A stretch of 64,000 nt of DNA from Legionella quateirensis (GTDB lineage Bacteria; Pseudomonadota; Gammaproteobacteria; Legionellales; Legionellaceae). The notes under the pieces are model-generated. The model searched no databases and had not been told where the DNA came from. It saw only the letters and a list, made by a program, of their open reading frames with translations. Within the stretch, counting starts at the first letter, position 1. The number at the start of each line of letters is the position of its first letter. Both the position numbers and the translations under genes were made by a program. Positions 26,398 to 36,037 of the stretch are shown piece after piece. The stretch covers positions 62,001-126,000 of the forward strand of contig NZ_LNYR01000001.1 in NCBI RefSeq assembly GCF_001467955.1. The letters are read 5' to 3'.

Positions 26398-27153
26398 TTA
26401 ATTCGGTGGTAAACGATGCTCTTCCTGAAACTCTGCAAGCAATTGCCTGTCGGTTTCATTCAACTGCATGTGCTCCAGTAAATCCGGACGTTTAAGCCAG
26501 GTTTTACCCAGGGATTGTTTTCTTCGCCATCGCTCTATATCCCTATGGTTCCCACCTAATAAAACAGGAGGTACATCCATACCGTTTATGGTTGCAGGCC
26601 GGGTATAATGAGGACAGTCGAGTAATCCATTCATGAATGAATCTTGCTCTGCTGAACCAAGATGCCCAAGACTACCGGGTATCAAGCGAGTTATGGCGTC
26701 AATAAACACCATGGCAGCCAATTCACCGCCACTTAATACAAAATCCCCAAGCGACCATTCCTCATCCACATGATGACTAATGATACGCTCATCAATTCCT
26801 TCATATCGTCCTGCTATAAATAGCAGGGGTTGCCTTTCATTTGCCACCTGGTTTAAGTCGGCTTGACGGATTACTTTACCCTGAGGACTTAAGTAAATCG
26901 TTTTGCAGTTACCTGGCATTTGGCTGCGTGCATGCAGAATTGCCGCATGCAGTGGTTCATACATCATGACCATTCCTGGTCCACCACCATAAGGCTTATC
27001 ATCTACTTGTCTGTAGGGTCTGGATGACCAATCACGTGGATTCCAGTGCGCAATGTGTACCAGCTTCTGTTCAATTGCCCTACCGGTAATTCCGTAGTTT
27101 AATCCATCCATTATTTCTGGAATCAAACTGATTACACCCAGATGCAGAACCAC
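26398..27153 (-). CDS. trmD: tRNA (guanine-N1)-methyltransferase
   Basis: A 251-residue SPOUT-fold methyltransferase that makes m1G37 in tRNA. Motifs are YLSPQGKVIRQ, FIAGRYEGIDERI and WSLGDFVLSGGELAAM, which build the trefoil-knot SAM site. The first codon abuts the rimM stop. Confidence 0.97.
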   Translation of the reverse strand: MVLHLGVISLIPEIMDGLNYGITGRAIEQKLVHIAHWNPRDWSSRPYRQVDDKPYGGGPGMVMMYEPLHAAILHARSQMPGNCKTIYLSPQGKVIRQADLNQVANERQPLLFIAGRYEGIDERIISHHVDEEWSLGDFVLSGGELAAMVFIDAITRLIPGSLGHLGSAEQDSFMNGLLDCPHYTRPATINGMDVPPVLLGGNHRDIERWRRKQSLGKTWLKRPDLLEHMQLNETDRQLLAEFQEEHRLPPN

Positions 27154-27663
27154 TTAAAAATCCACATCCCAGTCGACAGTAATGACGTTTTCGGTGTCAT
27201 TGATATCCATTATAAATTGCCCCGGTAAATAAGGTATTAAATGCCTTTTTTCACCTTGGACTACCAATACATCATTAGAGCCAGTCGGCATCACTTCAGT
27301 TACAACTCCAAAGGGTATGCCTTGTTGGTTTATCACCTTCATGCCTACCAGCTGGTGCCAATAATACTCACCTGGTTCTAATGCAGCAAGCTGTTCTTTT
27401 TGAACAGCAATTTCTATATTGGTAAGTCGAGAAACCAGCTCACGATCAGGATAACCTTCTATTTGAGCTATTATGGCTTTGTTATGTACTTCGATGCATA
27501 ATAGCTTAACAGGTTGCCACTGATTATTTAAAAAGGCATGCCAGTCTGTATATCTCAGAATATTATCTCGCGGATCTGTGAAGGAATGAACCGTAACAAA
27601 GCCTTTAATACCATGAGGGCGGCCGAAACGGCCTAATACTATCCAGTTTGCCTGATTATTCAC
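27154..27663 (-). CDS. rimM: 16S rRNA processing protein RimM
   Basis: A 169-residue ribosome-maturation factor. The N-terminal VLGRFGRPHGIKGFVTVHSF and the C-terminal PRC-barrel YYWHQLVGMKVINQQG are typical. It helps to assemble the 30S head with S19. It is separated from rpsP by four bases. Confidence 0.96.
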   Translation of the reverse strand: MNNQANWIVLGRFGRPHGIKGFVTVHSFTDPRDNILRYTDWHAFLNNQWQPVKLLCIEVHNKAIIAQIEGYPDRELVSRLTNIEIAVQKEQLAALEPGEYYWHQLVGMKVINQQGIPFGVVTEVMPTGSNDVLVVQGEKRHLIPYLPGQFIMDINDTENVITVDWDVDF

Positions 27664-27667
27664 GTTA

Positions 27668-27928
27668 TTAAGCAGCTGTCTCAGATTTCTTATTAAATTC
27701 TTTTATCAATGCACTGACGCGATCAGATAATTGTGCACCAACACTTTGCCAATGGGCTAATTTTTCCATTTCAACGTGCAGACGTACTTCTTGTCCTCGC
27801 GCAACAGGGTTAAAATAACCAATACGCTCAATGTAATTACCATCGCGACGTTTGCGGCTGTCTGTTACTACCATGTGATAAAAAGGACGCTTTTTGGCGC
27901 CGCCTCGTGATAAACGTATAACGACCAT
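27668..27928 (-). CDS. rpsP: 30S ribosomal protein S16
   Basis: An 86-residue S16 with the conserved [20 protein letters not shown] start and ERIGYFNPV motif. First gene of the rpsP-rimM-trmD-rplS operon, 175 bases after ffh. Confidence 0.97.
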   Translation of the reverse strand: MVVIRLSRGGAKKRPFYHMVVTDSRKRRDGNYIERIGYFNPVARGQEVRLHVEMEKLAHWQSVGAQLSDRVSALIKEFNKKSETAA

Positions 27929-28102
27929 TGTTTTCCTCTACTTTAGAGTGGTTACATAAAAATGCCGAGTATTGTACGAAAATTAACTCAACATGTGAAG
28001 TAATTCTTTTAATTTATTTTTTAACCCAATATCTCTTCGAAGTGAACGACCATTATTGATAGGATGTTCGTTCTCTAAATTTTAATATTGTAATAAAAAC
28101 AA

Positions 28103-29479
28103 TTACTTTAAATCATCTGGAAACATGTCTTTCATTCCAGCCATTCCCCCAAGGCCTCGCATCATTTTCTGCATTCCGCCAGGCTTGGAAAATTTTTTCA
28201 TCATCTTTTGCATTTGTTCAAATTGTTTTAACAATCGATTTACATCCTGAATTTGGGTTCCCGAACCCATGGCGATGCGTTTTTTTCGTGATCCGACAAT
28301 TATTTTGGGAATTCGTCTTTCTTTCGGCGTCATTGAGTTAATGATGGCTACAGTTTGCGCCATGGCTTTGTCATTGACTTGTTTCATTGCCTGTTGGGGC
28401 ATTTGACCCATTCCTGGTAGCTTGCTCATCATTCCTGCAATGCCGCCCATGTTGTTCATTTGCAACAGTTGTTGTTTAAAATCTTCTAAATCAAATCCCT
28501 TTCCTTTCTTTAACTTTTTAGCCAGTTTTTCACTGGCTTGTTTATCTGCTTTGCGTTCAACTTCTTCAATAAGGGTCAGAATATCGCCCATACCTAGTAT
28601 TCTTGAAGCGATACGTTCCGGGTGAAATGGCTCTAACGCCTCTACTTTTTCCCCGCTGCCAATAAATTTTATCGGTTGTCCGGTAATTTGTCTTACTGAT
28701 AATGCGGCACCACCTCGGGCATCACCGTCCGTTTTGGTAAGGATCACCCCGGTTAAAGGCAGTGCCTCATGGAATGCTTTTGCCGTATTAGCTGCATCTT
28801 GACCAGTCATACTGTCAACAACAAATAACGTTTCAATCGGATTTACAGAGTGATGTAATGCTTTAATTTCAGCCATCATTTCTGCATCAATATGCATCCG
28901 TCCTGCAGTATCGATAATAAGAACATCCATGTATTGCTTTTTAGCGCTTTCTAATGCTTTTTGAGCAATGGCAATGGGTTGCTCATTGGTTTCAGCTGGA
29001 AAAAATGCAACATCAATTTGTTCTGCCAAAACTTTTAATTGTTGTATCGCTGCAGGTCTATAAACGTCAACGCTGACCAGCATTACTTTCTTATTTTCGG
29101 TTTCTTTTAAATAGCGGGCAAGTTTAGCGGTACTTGTGGTTTTACCCGAACCCTGTAAACCGGCCATCAGGAATATTGCAGGAGGCTGAGTTTTGAAATC
29201 AAGTTCAGCACGTTCATCGCCCATGACATGGATTAATTCATCATGAACGGTTTTAATAAAAGCCTGATCAGGGTTTAAACTGGTCAATACTTCCTGGCCA
29301 AGGGCTTTCTCTTTTACTTGTTCGATAAAATCTTTAATAACCGGCAGGGCTACATCTGCTTCAATCAGTGAAAGTCTGACTTCGCGCAAGGCTTGTTGAA
29401 TATTGTCTTCGGTTAAACGACCCTGTCCACGCAGATTTTTAAAGGTGCGGGTCAAACGTTCGGTTAAGTTATCAAACAT
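28103..29479 (-). CDS. ffh: Signal recognition particle protein Ffh
   Basis: The 458-residue GTPase of the signal recognition particle, which binds 4.5S RNA and signal sequences and docks at FtsY. The start at 29479 (MFDNLTERL) is chosen because it is the conserved N-terminus; the open frame runs 16 codons further. The G domain has GLQGSGKTTSTAKLA, DTAGR and TKTDGDARGG. The C-terminal M domain is Met-rich (PGMGQMPQQAMKQVN, KMMRGLGGMAGM). Confidence 0.98.
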   Translation of the reverse strand: MFDNLTERLTRTFKNLRGQGRLTEDNIQQALREVRLSLIEADVALPVIKDFIEQVKEKALGQEVLTSLNPDQAFIKTVHDELIHVMGDERAELDFKTQPPAIFLMAGLQGSGKTTSTAKLARYLKETENKKVMLVSVDVYRPAAIQQLKVLAEQIDVAFFPAETNEQPIAIAQKALESAKKQYMDVLIIDTAGRMHIDAEMMAEIKALHHSVNPIETLFVVDSMTGQDAANTAKAFHEALPLTGVILTKTDGDARGGAALSVRQITGQPIKFIGSGEKVEALEPFHPERIASRILGMGDILTLIEEVERKADKQASEKLAKKLKKGKGFDLEDFKQQLLQMNNMGGIAGMMSKLPGMGQMPQQAMKQVNDKAMAQTVAIINSMTPKERRIPKIIVGSRKKRIAMGSGTQIQDVNRLLKQFEQMQKMMKKFSKPGGMQKMMRGLGGMAGMKDMFPDDLK

Positions 29480-29655
29480 AATAATAGAGTACCCGGAAAA
29501 AATAGGCACTATAGCATAGAGAGGCAAAACAATGCTACTTATACGGGTACATGTGCAAGGAGCATTTATAATGGATCTCGTGTCTGGATCCCAATCTTAA
29601 GATTAAATGTTGAAAAGATGCCTGGTTATAAAGTTATTAATATTTTATATAGTCA

Positions 29656-29672
29656 CTATTAATTTTTAATAG
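29656..29672. promoter_or_regulatory. Perfect palindrome upstream of the IQ-motif gene
   Basis: CTATTAA, TTT, TTAATAG form a perfect inverted repeat about 70 bases before the start at 29740, flanked by two AGTCAC hexamers. It could be a regulator-binding site. The spacing does not fit the 11-bp period of a PmrA box. Confidence 0.35.
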
Positions 29673-29739
29673 TCACATCTAATAAATCCTTAATAATGGT
29701 TCTTTATATTTTGTCCATAATGACTTTTTGGAAAGCAAT

Positions 29740-30756
29740 ATGGGACGTTCTAAAACTGATGGCCTTTTACTTGAAGAGGCGGCTGCCGTCAAAATACAAA
29801 CAGCGTATAGGGGTTTTTTCTCCAGAAAATCTTATGCAATTACTCAAATAGCGTCACAATATTTGAAGCCCTTTAATGTTTTGATCAAAGGGAATGATCC
29901 TGAGATCACCGACTTGCCTCATCATACAAGCAAAGAGCAAATCGCATTAGTTGCTATATCGGGCATGCGTTCTGTGGAAATTGCATGCCAATTAAGCAGT
30001 GGTTTTCCCAAATTGATTATTATTGATAACAGTAAATATGTAGTCGATTTTTGGCGAAAGGCTCGAGATTTGATGAATCATTCTGAGTGTGAAGAACATT
30101 TTCTTGCTGAACTGGATCGATATATCGAAACGAGCAAATGCAACAGATCAGGTTTGAAATCAAAAGAATTCGATTATCTGAAGCAATTATTTAATAGCTA
30201 TGGTTTTAAGAAACTACAGAGGGTAATTGGCGGAACCACCGTTATTGCTCAATCATGGGTTGATCGTGATGTGATGATTAAAGTAAAGAATATTTTGAAG
30301 TTTATTGGGGTAGATGTAATTTACGCTTATCCTTCAAATATTGTCTCTTATTTGCGATCGGAAGGGGAACGATCAAATTCAAATCAAGTCCTGGATAACA
30401 TTCAATTGTTAAATCCCGCTTTGGCCATTCATACCGATCTGGTGTCGGGTAAACCGAAACACGTGTTTAAGATCGAGGATCATACCCCAACATCAGTAGG
30501 AGAACAGTTACAACTGAATTCTGTACGATTCAACAGCTCTCTGGTCCGCTTTGGAACGTCCGAAACGCTAATAATGATGTTTCTAATAAGCAAGTTGAAA
30601 AGTAGGCCAGATTTGTCATTTAGTACATCCAGTGGCTCTTTTTTTAGATCTGAAGTGACTCAACATTCATCGAGCGATACCGATTTAACTCCTGAAGCAA
30701 GTAGTTCAACTGAGTGTTGTACTGAATTGAATCCAGAAAATGCCAGTATCCTCTGA
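29740..30756 (+). CDS. IQ-motif protein, Dot/Icm effector candidate
   Basis: A 338-residue protein not assigned to a family. Near the N-terminus, VKIQTAYRGFFSRKSYA is a clear IQ calmodulin-binding motif (IQxxxRGxxxR), a eukaryotic feature. The start at 29740 (MGRSK) follows a GGAAAG site; a TTG four codons earlier is less likely. The middle contains IALVAISGMRSVEIACQL and FPKLIIIDNSKYV, which loosely resemble a Rossmann-type nucleotide or SAM-binding pocket. The last 40 residues are rich in Ser, Thr and Glu (SSSDTDLTPEASSSTECC), as in many Dot/Icm substrates. Calmodulin binding is known for SidJ of Legionella. The candidate status is inference. Confidence 0.6.
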   Translation: MGRSKTDGLLLEEAAAVKIQTAYRGFFSRKSYAITQIASQYLKPFNVLIKGNDPEITDLPHHTSKEQIALVAISGMRSVEIACQLSSGFPKLIIIDNSKYVVDFWRKARDLMNHSECEEHFLAELDRYIETSKCNRSGLKSKEFDYLKQLFNSYGFKKLQRVIGGTTVIAQSWVDRDVMIKVKNILKFIGVDVIYAYPSNIVSYLRSEGERSNSNQVLDNIQLLNPALAIHTDLVSGKPKHVFKIEDHTPTSVGEQLQLNSVRFNSSLVRFGTSETLIMMFLISKLKSRPDLSFSTSSGSFFRSEVTQHSSSDTDLTPEASSSTECCTELNPENASIL

Positions 30757-30999
30757 GGTGAACAAAAAGAATGTACGGTTAAATCATCCTTTACGTTTGG
30801 AGTTGTTGATTTGAATAGTGTGTTATCTAATTTTATGAAGCACTTTGAGGGATGATATTGGCGAGTGTTTATCTCTTCACCTCGTGTTGGCTCTGTTCGA
30901 GTTCTAATGAATTATGAAGTGATTAAATGAGCCTATCGACGAAGCTTATTAATTAACCGTATACTGTTTATTTACTAAGGATAGTAAGAGATTTTAGAC

Positions 31000-32532
31000 A
31001 TGTATGTCGTTTTATGTATGCTTTTGTTCATTGGGGTTTTCGTACTGTATCATGTAGTCGCTAAATGTCTGGGGTATGCCGGGTTTCAACTGGGAAATTC
31101 GTTCAATCCTGACACTTTAGAGCATGATGAAATAACAACGCTCCTAACCAAACTCTCTCATCCGGAGTTTGAGGGGGTATGTTATGGCTTTAGTCTTAAC
31201 TGGGCACTAGCCGTTGCTGAGAGTAAAGAAGATATATTTTATCGACAACTTCATTTACTTCGTAGTCATAAGTCTGATTTGCCCGTTGTACTTGAGCGTA
31301 TCAAGCAAAAAAAACACGAATTTCATTATATTTCAGAAGAAGAGCTGCTGATTACCACATTACCTGAGATCTGTGAAAAAATTTGCATTGCCCAAGATCC
31401 GATTGCATACAAGAATAAATATGGGAAACTGGTTTGGCAATCCGATATTAATTCCATCCTGAGACGTATTAAACAAGAGGGTTCCGGTGTCAGGCAGGTA
31501 TTTTATAAAACACATACTTTTGGCTCCAGGCAAGAAGCAAGAGAATATTTTACCTTGCTGGCTAAATCAAAATTAACCGAAAATGTAGCTGTAATTATCA
31601 GTACTTCTGATCATGCTATGGGATTCAAACGTGCAGGGAGACTCTGGCGATTTATAAATATAAATGATTTATATAGGCAAGATATCAATAAACCGTATTT
31701 TGAATTTGATGCCCAAGGTCTGGTTAATGAGTTGTATCGAGTGAGCGCATCCGGTCCTTTGATACGAAGGCTTACGGTTAATACCGATTTCATCGCACTG
31801 AAAATTCCACCTGGATTAATCTCCAGATTAGAAAATAAGTTTCCAGTATTTCCGGTATATCAACGCACTCCTTATATCGAAAAAATATCTTTTTTTGCTA
31901 TGGCGGCTTTACAGGGGGACATACCTACGGTTAAAAAATGTCTTAAAGCAAAATGGTCCGTTTTTTCTAATAATTACATGAATGATAACTCACCTGTTTT
32001 AATGGCAATTTATTCAGGCCGAAGAGAAGTCGTCAAAGCCATGCTTACACCAATAGCGCAACATATTAATAAACAACGTAAAAAGGATTTGGCAACCTTG
32101 CTTCATATTGCGTGCAGGTATGGGGGCTGGGGTATAGTTGAAGATTTGTTGCACATCACCGGGATTAATATCAATCCTTTGGATATCAAGGGAAAGACAC
32201 CCTTAATGTATGCCTGTAAGTCGACAATGATTACCGATGAAAGAAAATTATTCCGATTGTTGCTTAATAATGGAGCTTCTCTGACAATTGAAGATAAAAA
32301 TGGTTTTACTGCTCTGGATCACGCGATTAAAAATGATCATGAACTGGCAATTGAAATGATAAGTAACAGAATGCAATTCGATGAGGATGCGCAACAGACG
32401 GTTACTAAAAAGCAACGTGCTGTTGTACAATCACGCTTGAATTTTTTTAAAAAGGCGCCTGCTGGTGGATTATCTGATGTGTATCCGACACAGTTCGGAA
32501 ACAATCAAGTGTGCATTTTGCCCAATGGTTGA
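31000..32532 (+). CDS. Ankyrin-repeat protein with papain-like Cys/His region; effector candidate
   Basis: A 510-residue protein. Residues 3-26 form a hydrophobic N-terminal helix. Residues about 58-225 resemble a C58 (YopT-type) papain-fold protease: Cys61 in GVCYGFSLNWALA, His205 in STSDHAMGFKR, and Asn or Asp in FININD (220-223). From about 290 to 460 there are ankyrin repeats, with KTPLMYACKS and GFTALDHAIKN as the clearest units. Ankyrin Dot/Icm effectors of Legionella are well known, and the position after ffh and an IQ-motif gene recalls ankY/legA9, but I do not assign the name. A TATACT hexamer lies at 30959-30964. The protease function is a structural guess from motif spacing. Confidence 0.6.
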   Translation: MYVVLCMLLFIGVFVLYHVVAKCLGYAGFQLGNSFNPDTLEHDEITTLLTKLSHPEFEGVCYGFSLNWALAVAESKEDIFYRQLHLLRSHKSDLPVVLERIKQKKHEFHYISEEELLITTLPEICEKICIAQDPIAYKNKYGKLVWQSDINSILRRIKQEGSGVRQVFYKTHTFGSRQEAREYFTLLAKSKLTENVAVIISTSDHAMGFKRAGRLWRFININDLYRQDINKPYFEFDAQGLVNELYRVSASGPLIRRLTVNTDFIALKIPPGLISRLENKFPVFPVYQRTPYIEKISFFAMAALQGDIPTVKKCLKAKWSVFSNNYMNDNSPVLMAIYSGRREVVKAMLTPIAQHINKQRKKDLATLLHIACRYGGWGIVEDLLHITGININPLDIKGKTPLMYACKSTMITDERKLFRLLLNNGASLTIEDKNGFTALDHAIKNDHELAIEMISNRMQFDEDAQQTVTKKQRAVVQSRLNFFKKAPAGGLSDVYPTQFGNNQVCILPNG

Positions 32533-32602
32533 TTGTATTGCATGAGTTGATTTGCCTATTATTGCGCAGATTGTGATTACTGAACATTCGATGTGAGATG
32601 AT

Positions 32603-33778
32603 ATGCGATTTATTGCTGGATTTTTTGCCCTGTTTTTTTTATTGATCCCTCAGTCTTTTTCTGCCTTTGTTAAAGTGAAGAGCACGATTAAACCGACGAG
32701 TGTATTGGGTTCTGATAATAACTATCATCAGGTTTATGAATTAGTCATAAAGCCAAAAAAAATAAAAAAGGGGCATCAGTATACCTTAAAAAAAATTGAG
32801 ATCCTGAATAAGAAAACCCATAAACTCATTACATCATATGATGGCGATGCACTTAAACCATTGGTCTATATGATTAAGCCAGACGGAGTGATTATCAATA
32901 CAACTGAATTGGATCATGACGGTCAAATGGTCGCGTTTCTTTATACATCACAAGCCAATAATGCCGAAATTTCGTCAAAACTGATTCATCGCTTGAGTTT
33001 TATTGATAAAGAATATCCGGAACACACTATAGAATTTGAAGATGCCATTGTGAAGCGAAGTAAGGTTCCTGTTGACGTGATCAGTTCACCCGTGCAGGGA
33101 GGCGGCTGGCTTGCCAGTAATGGCCCTGGCTTATTGAGCAGTCATAGATTCGCCTATTTAAAAGTACATGGGAGTTATTATATTGCACAAAGATTTGCTA
33201 TAGATTGGGTTCGAATTGACCAAAAAGGGAATGTATTTATGCCGGGTACTGATCGGCAATTAAATGAAAATTATTTGGATTATGGCGTGAATATTTATTC
33301 GGCAACAGACGGAACAATTACCCGGGTTCGAAATGAGTTCCTTGATAATGCCCCAGGCCAAATACCTATAGAAGTACAAAATGTTGATAATGCCTGCGGA
33401 AATGAAATTACGGTCGAAATGAGCAATGGCCACTATGCCCACTATTGTCATCTCAAACCGGACAGTATGACCGTAAAGGCCGGTGATAAGGTCTATCAGG
33501 GGCAACTTATTGCGGCACTGGGTAATTCAGGCAATTCCATGGGACCACATTTGCATTTTCATATTAGTGATAATGATTCCCCCTTGGGTTCAGAAGGTTT
33601 GCCTTATATTATAAAGAAGTTTGGTATGCAAATAACTCCTGAACAGGTTGAAGAAGTAGGTATTCTCGATTTTCACGCTTCTGAAACTGATTTAATGGAT
33701 ATAAATATGCCAGGATTAATTAAAACGGATGCTATACCCATGCTAAATGGAGTCTATTATTTTAACAATCCGACTTGA
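32603..33778 (+). CDS. Secreted M23-family metallopeptidase (LytM domain)
   Basis: A 391-residue protein with a signal peptide (MRFIAGFFALFFLLIPQSFSA). The N-terminal 150 residues are a beta-rich domain. The M23 domain lies from about 195 to 335: FAIDWVRID carries the Asp of the zinc site, HYAHYCHLKP follows, and GNSGNSMGPHLHFHI holds the HxH ligands. Such enzymes cleave peptidoglycan cross-links or other Gly-rich peptides. The extended DNACGNEITVEMSNG insert is unusual but harmless to the fold. It follows the ankyrin gene by about 70 bases. Confidence 0.88.
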   Translation: MRFIAGFFALFFLLIPQSFSAFVKVKSTIKPTSVLGSDNNYHQVYELVIKPKKIKKGHQYTLKKIEILNKKTHKLITSYDGDALKPLVYMIKPDGVIINTTELDHDGQMVAFLYTSQANNAEISSKLIHRLSFIDKEYPEHTIEFEDAIVKRSKVPVDVISSPVQGGGWLASNGPGLLSSHRFAYLKVHGSYYIAQRFAIDWVRIDQKGNVFMPGTDRQLNENYLDYGVNIYSATDGTITRVRNEFLDNAPGQIPIEVQNVDNACGNEITVEMSNGHYAHYCHLKPDSMTVKAGDKVYQGQLIAALGNSGNSMGPHLHFHISDNDSPLGSEGLPYIIKKFGMQITPEQVEEVGILDFHASETDLMDINMPGLIKTDAIPMLNGVYYFNNPT

Positions 33779-34084
33779 TGATTCTCTTTGCGTTTAATTC
33801 ATAAATTGCGAGTCAGGCACATTCTGTTTCTCTGGAAAAACTGCTATGATGATTTTCAGATCAAATGTCAGGTCATGGATCAACTCAATATTCCTAAAAG
33901 CTGAAATTGGGAACCGGATTTATTCAAGAGCTGTATATCTGATTCATATTGCACAACAATTATTTAGTCTGACCAATATTAGGTTGGTATTTGTTTATTT
34001 TTTACGCGATTATTAAGGTTTCCTTAAGCTTATTTTTATATAATAGGTTTTTTGATTCCGAATAGGCTGCAATGAAGGAATGCA
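33779..34084. other. Intergenic region with a candidate promoter for the antiporter gene
   Basis: This gap of 306 bases contains a perfect palindrome TTAAGG-TTT-CCTTAA at 34013-34027 and a TATAAT hexamer at 34039-34044, ahead of the antiporter start. ACCAA...TTGGT arms occur near 33973-33989. Nothing that looks like a gene was seen. Confidence 0.5.
34013..34044 (+). promoter_or_regulatory. Palindrome plus -10 box before the antiporter gene
   Basis: TTAAGG-TTT-CCTTAA is followed after 11 bases by TATAAT, about 40 bases from the ATG at 34085. The palindrome would overlap the -35 region, so it might be an operator. Confidence 0.4.
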
Positions 34085-35488
34085 ATGAGCAATAAAAAGC
34101 ACTCACTTACTATTTTTAGTTTGACTATGATTACAGTTGGCTCGGTAGACAGCATACGGAATTTACCCGCTACCGCCCTTTTTGGAAGCCAATTAATATT
34201 TTACTTTATATTAGGTGCTTTATTTTTCCTCATTCCTACAGCCCTGGTATCTGCCGAACTGGCTTCTGGCTGGGCAAAACAAGGTGGAATTTATGTTTGG
34301 GTCAAGGAAGCCTTTGGTAAAAAATCCGGTTTTTTAGCCATCTGGTTGCAATGGATAGAAAATGTAATCTGGTATCCGACCATATTATCATTTGTTGCAG
34401 GAACTATCGGCTATTTGATTAATCCCGCTTTAACCAGTAATCCTTATTTCCTTTGGGCCGTCATTGTCAGTTGTTTTTGGGGTGCTACCGTATTGAATTT
34501 ACGTGGCATGAAGTCGTCCGCCATGTTCAGTAGTTTTTGCTCCCTTGCCGGATTGTTGTTACCCATGTCTTTAATCATTGGTCTGGGTGTTGTCTGGATA
34601 ACTCAGGGAAATCCATTACAAATTAACTTTGATGTACCCAGTATCGTTCCTCATCTCGCAGATAAATCAATGTGGGTGTCTTTAACGGCTATTATGATGT
34701 CGTTTTGCGGGATAGAAATTGCCACGGTGCATGCAAATGATGTGAATAATCCTCAGCATGCTTTTCCCAAAGCGTTAATCTATTCAGTTGGTATTATTTT
34801 AAGTACTTTAATCCTTGGATCTTTAGCTATAGCCGTTGTGTTACCTGGAAAAGATATTAATCTTGTTGCAGGAATAATGCAGGCGTTTGAAGCATTTTTT
34901 CTAAGATATAACATGCATTGGATGATGCCTGTAGTTGCTGTAATGCTCGTATTGGGTGGCCTTGGTGGGGTGAGTAACTGGATTATTGCACCTACCAAAG
35001 GATTATTGGTCGCTGCTGAAGACGGTAATTTACCTGAAGTGTTTCAGCGTACTAATGCTAAGGGAGCACCAGTAGTCATGTTAATCACTCAAGCCGTGAT
35101 CGTAACCGTATTGTCTGCTTTATTCTTATTTATGCCCAGCGTAAATGGTTCCTATTGGTTATTAACGGCTTTGGCTGCACAGTTGTATATGTTAATGTAT
35201 TTTATAATGTTCATCGCAGCAATTAAGTTGCGTATTAGCGAGCCTAATCACCACAGACCCTTTAAAATTCCTGGGGGAATGATGGGAATGTTATTTGTAT
35301 CGGGTATTGGGATTATTGGTGTTCTCACCACATTGGCTGTAAGTTTTATCCCACCTGAGGGTATTGATGTAGGCAGTACAGCTCGTTACGAGTTAACTTT
35401 AATTATCGGCCTGATATTGATGTGCGCTCCGCCATTTGTCAGCTCCTGGTTGAGAACTCGAGCTGTGAATAGGGAAGCAACTGCTTAA
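34085..35488 (+). CDS. APC-family amino-acid antiporter (GadC-like)
   Basis: A 467-residue membrane protein with about 12 helices of the amino acid-polyamine-organocation family. The start MSNKKHSLTIFSLTMITVGSV and the EFS-like VSAELASGWAKQGGIYVWVKEAFG run match the glutamate/GABA antiporter branch. Such transporters exchange amino acids and can support acid resistance; Legionella uses amino acids as main carbon sources. The substrate cannot be given. Confidence 0.87.
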   Translation: MSNKKHSLTIFSLTMITVGSVDSIRNLPATALFGSQLIFYFILGALFFLIPTALVSAELASGWAKQGGIYVWVKEAFGKKSGFLAIWLQWIENVIWYPTILSFVAGTIGYLINPALTSNPYFLWAVIVSCFWGATVLNLRGMKSSAMFSSFCSLAGLLLPMSLIIGLGVVWITQGNPLQINFDVPSIVPHLADKSMWVSLTAIMMSFCGIEIATVHANDVNNPQHAFPKALIYSVGIILSTLILGSLAIAVVLPGKDINLVAGIMQAFEAFFLRYNMHWMMPVVAVMLVLGGLGGVSNWIIAPTKGLLVAAEDGNLPEVFQRTNAKGAPVVMLITQAVIVTVLSALFLFMPSVNGSYWLLTALAAQLYMLMYFIMFIAAIKLRISEPNHHRPFKIPGGMMGMLFVSGIGIIGVLTTLAVSFIPPEGIDVGSTARYELTLIIGLILMCAPPFVSSWLRTRAVNREATA

Positions 35489-35512
35489 AATACAACTTAA
35501 AATAATAAAGAC

Positions 35513-36037
35513 ATGAATCCTCTAGATGAACTATTGACCGAATTAAGTTCTCGTCTGCCTGAGCTGGAATGGAAAATTAGTCAATTAAGTTCAGTTATTT
35601 CCAGCCATAATCTTCCCAAAGGATTATTTCGCAGTGGAATTGAGTTGACTGGCGCAGGATGTGTAAAAGAAATTCAAGCAGACATCCAAGCCTTATCCGA
35701 ACAAAAAAATGCACGCAGTGCCATGTTTCTGGCTGAGCGAATTAAACAGAAAATAAATGTTCTGGTTGCTTTGTGCCATATGAACGGCCGTAAAAGGAAA
35801 CCGGAAGAGCAAGTCTCTTTTGGTGTAAAAATGTTAAGTACTCGACAACAATGGATACAGAGTCTCGAACATGAAATTAATACCTTAACCCAGCAGCAGA
35901 AGGCAATGACAAAATCACTTCATCATTTGACACTAGGTGGCAATACGAACGCGATATTGACTCTACAGGCAGAGTTGGGCGAAGTTGAACGACGGTTGAC
36001 TTTAGCCAAAGAAACATTAAATCAGGCTGTATTATAG
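35513..36037 (+). CDS. priC: PriC-like primosomal replication protein
   Basis: A 174-residue helical protein whose pattern fits the PriC family: LFRSGIELTGAGCVKEIQADI near residue 40, then ARSAMFLAERIKQKINVLVAL, and a charged C-terminal helix pair. PriC helps to restart replication forks by loading DnaB at forks with a gapped leading strand. There is no signal peptide. The family is weakly conserved, so this stays moderate; a general coiled-coil protein is the alternative. Confidence 0.55.
   Translation: MNPLDELLTELSSRLPELEWKISQLSSVISSHNLPKGLFRSGIELTGAGCVKEIQADIQALSEQKNARSAMFLAERIKQKINVLVALCHMNGRKRKPEEQVSFGVKMLSTRQQWIQSLEHEINTLTQQQKAMTKSLHHLTLGGNTNAILTLQAELGEVERRLTLAKETLNQAVL

Noticed and set aside
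29656..29672. PmrA box before the IQ-motif gene
   Set aside because: The TTAA half-sites are eight bases apart rather than eleven, and the palindrome is not a direct repeat.
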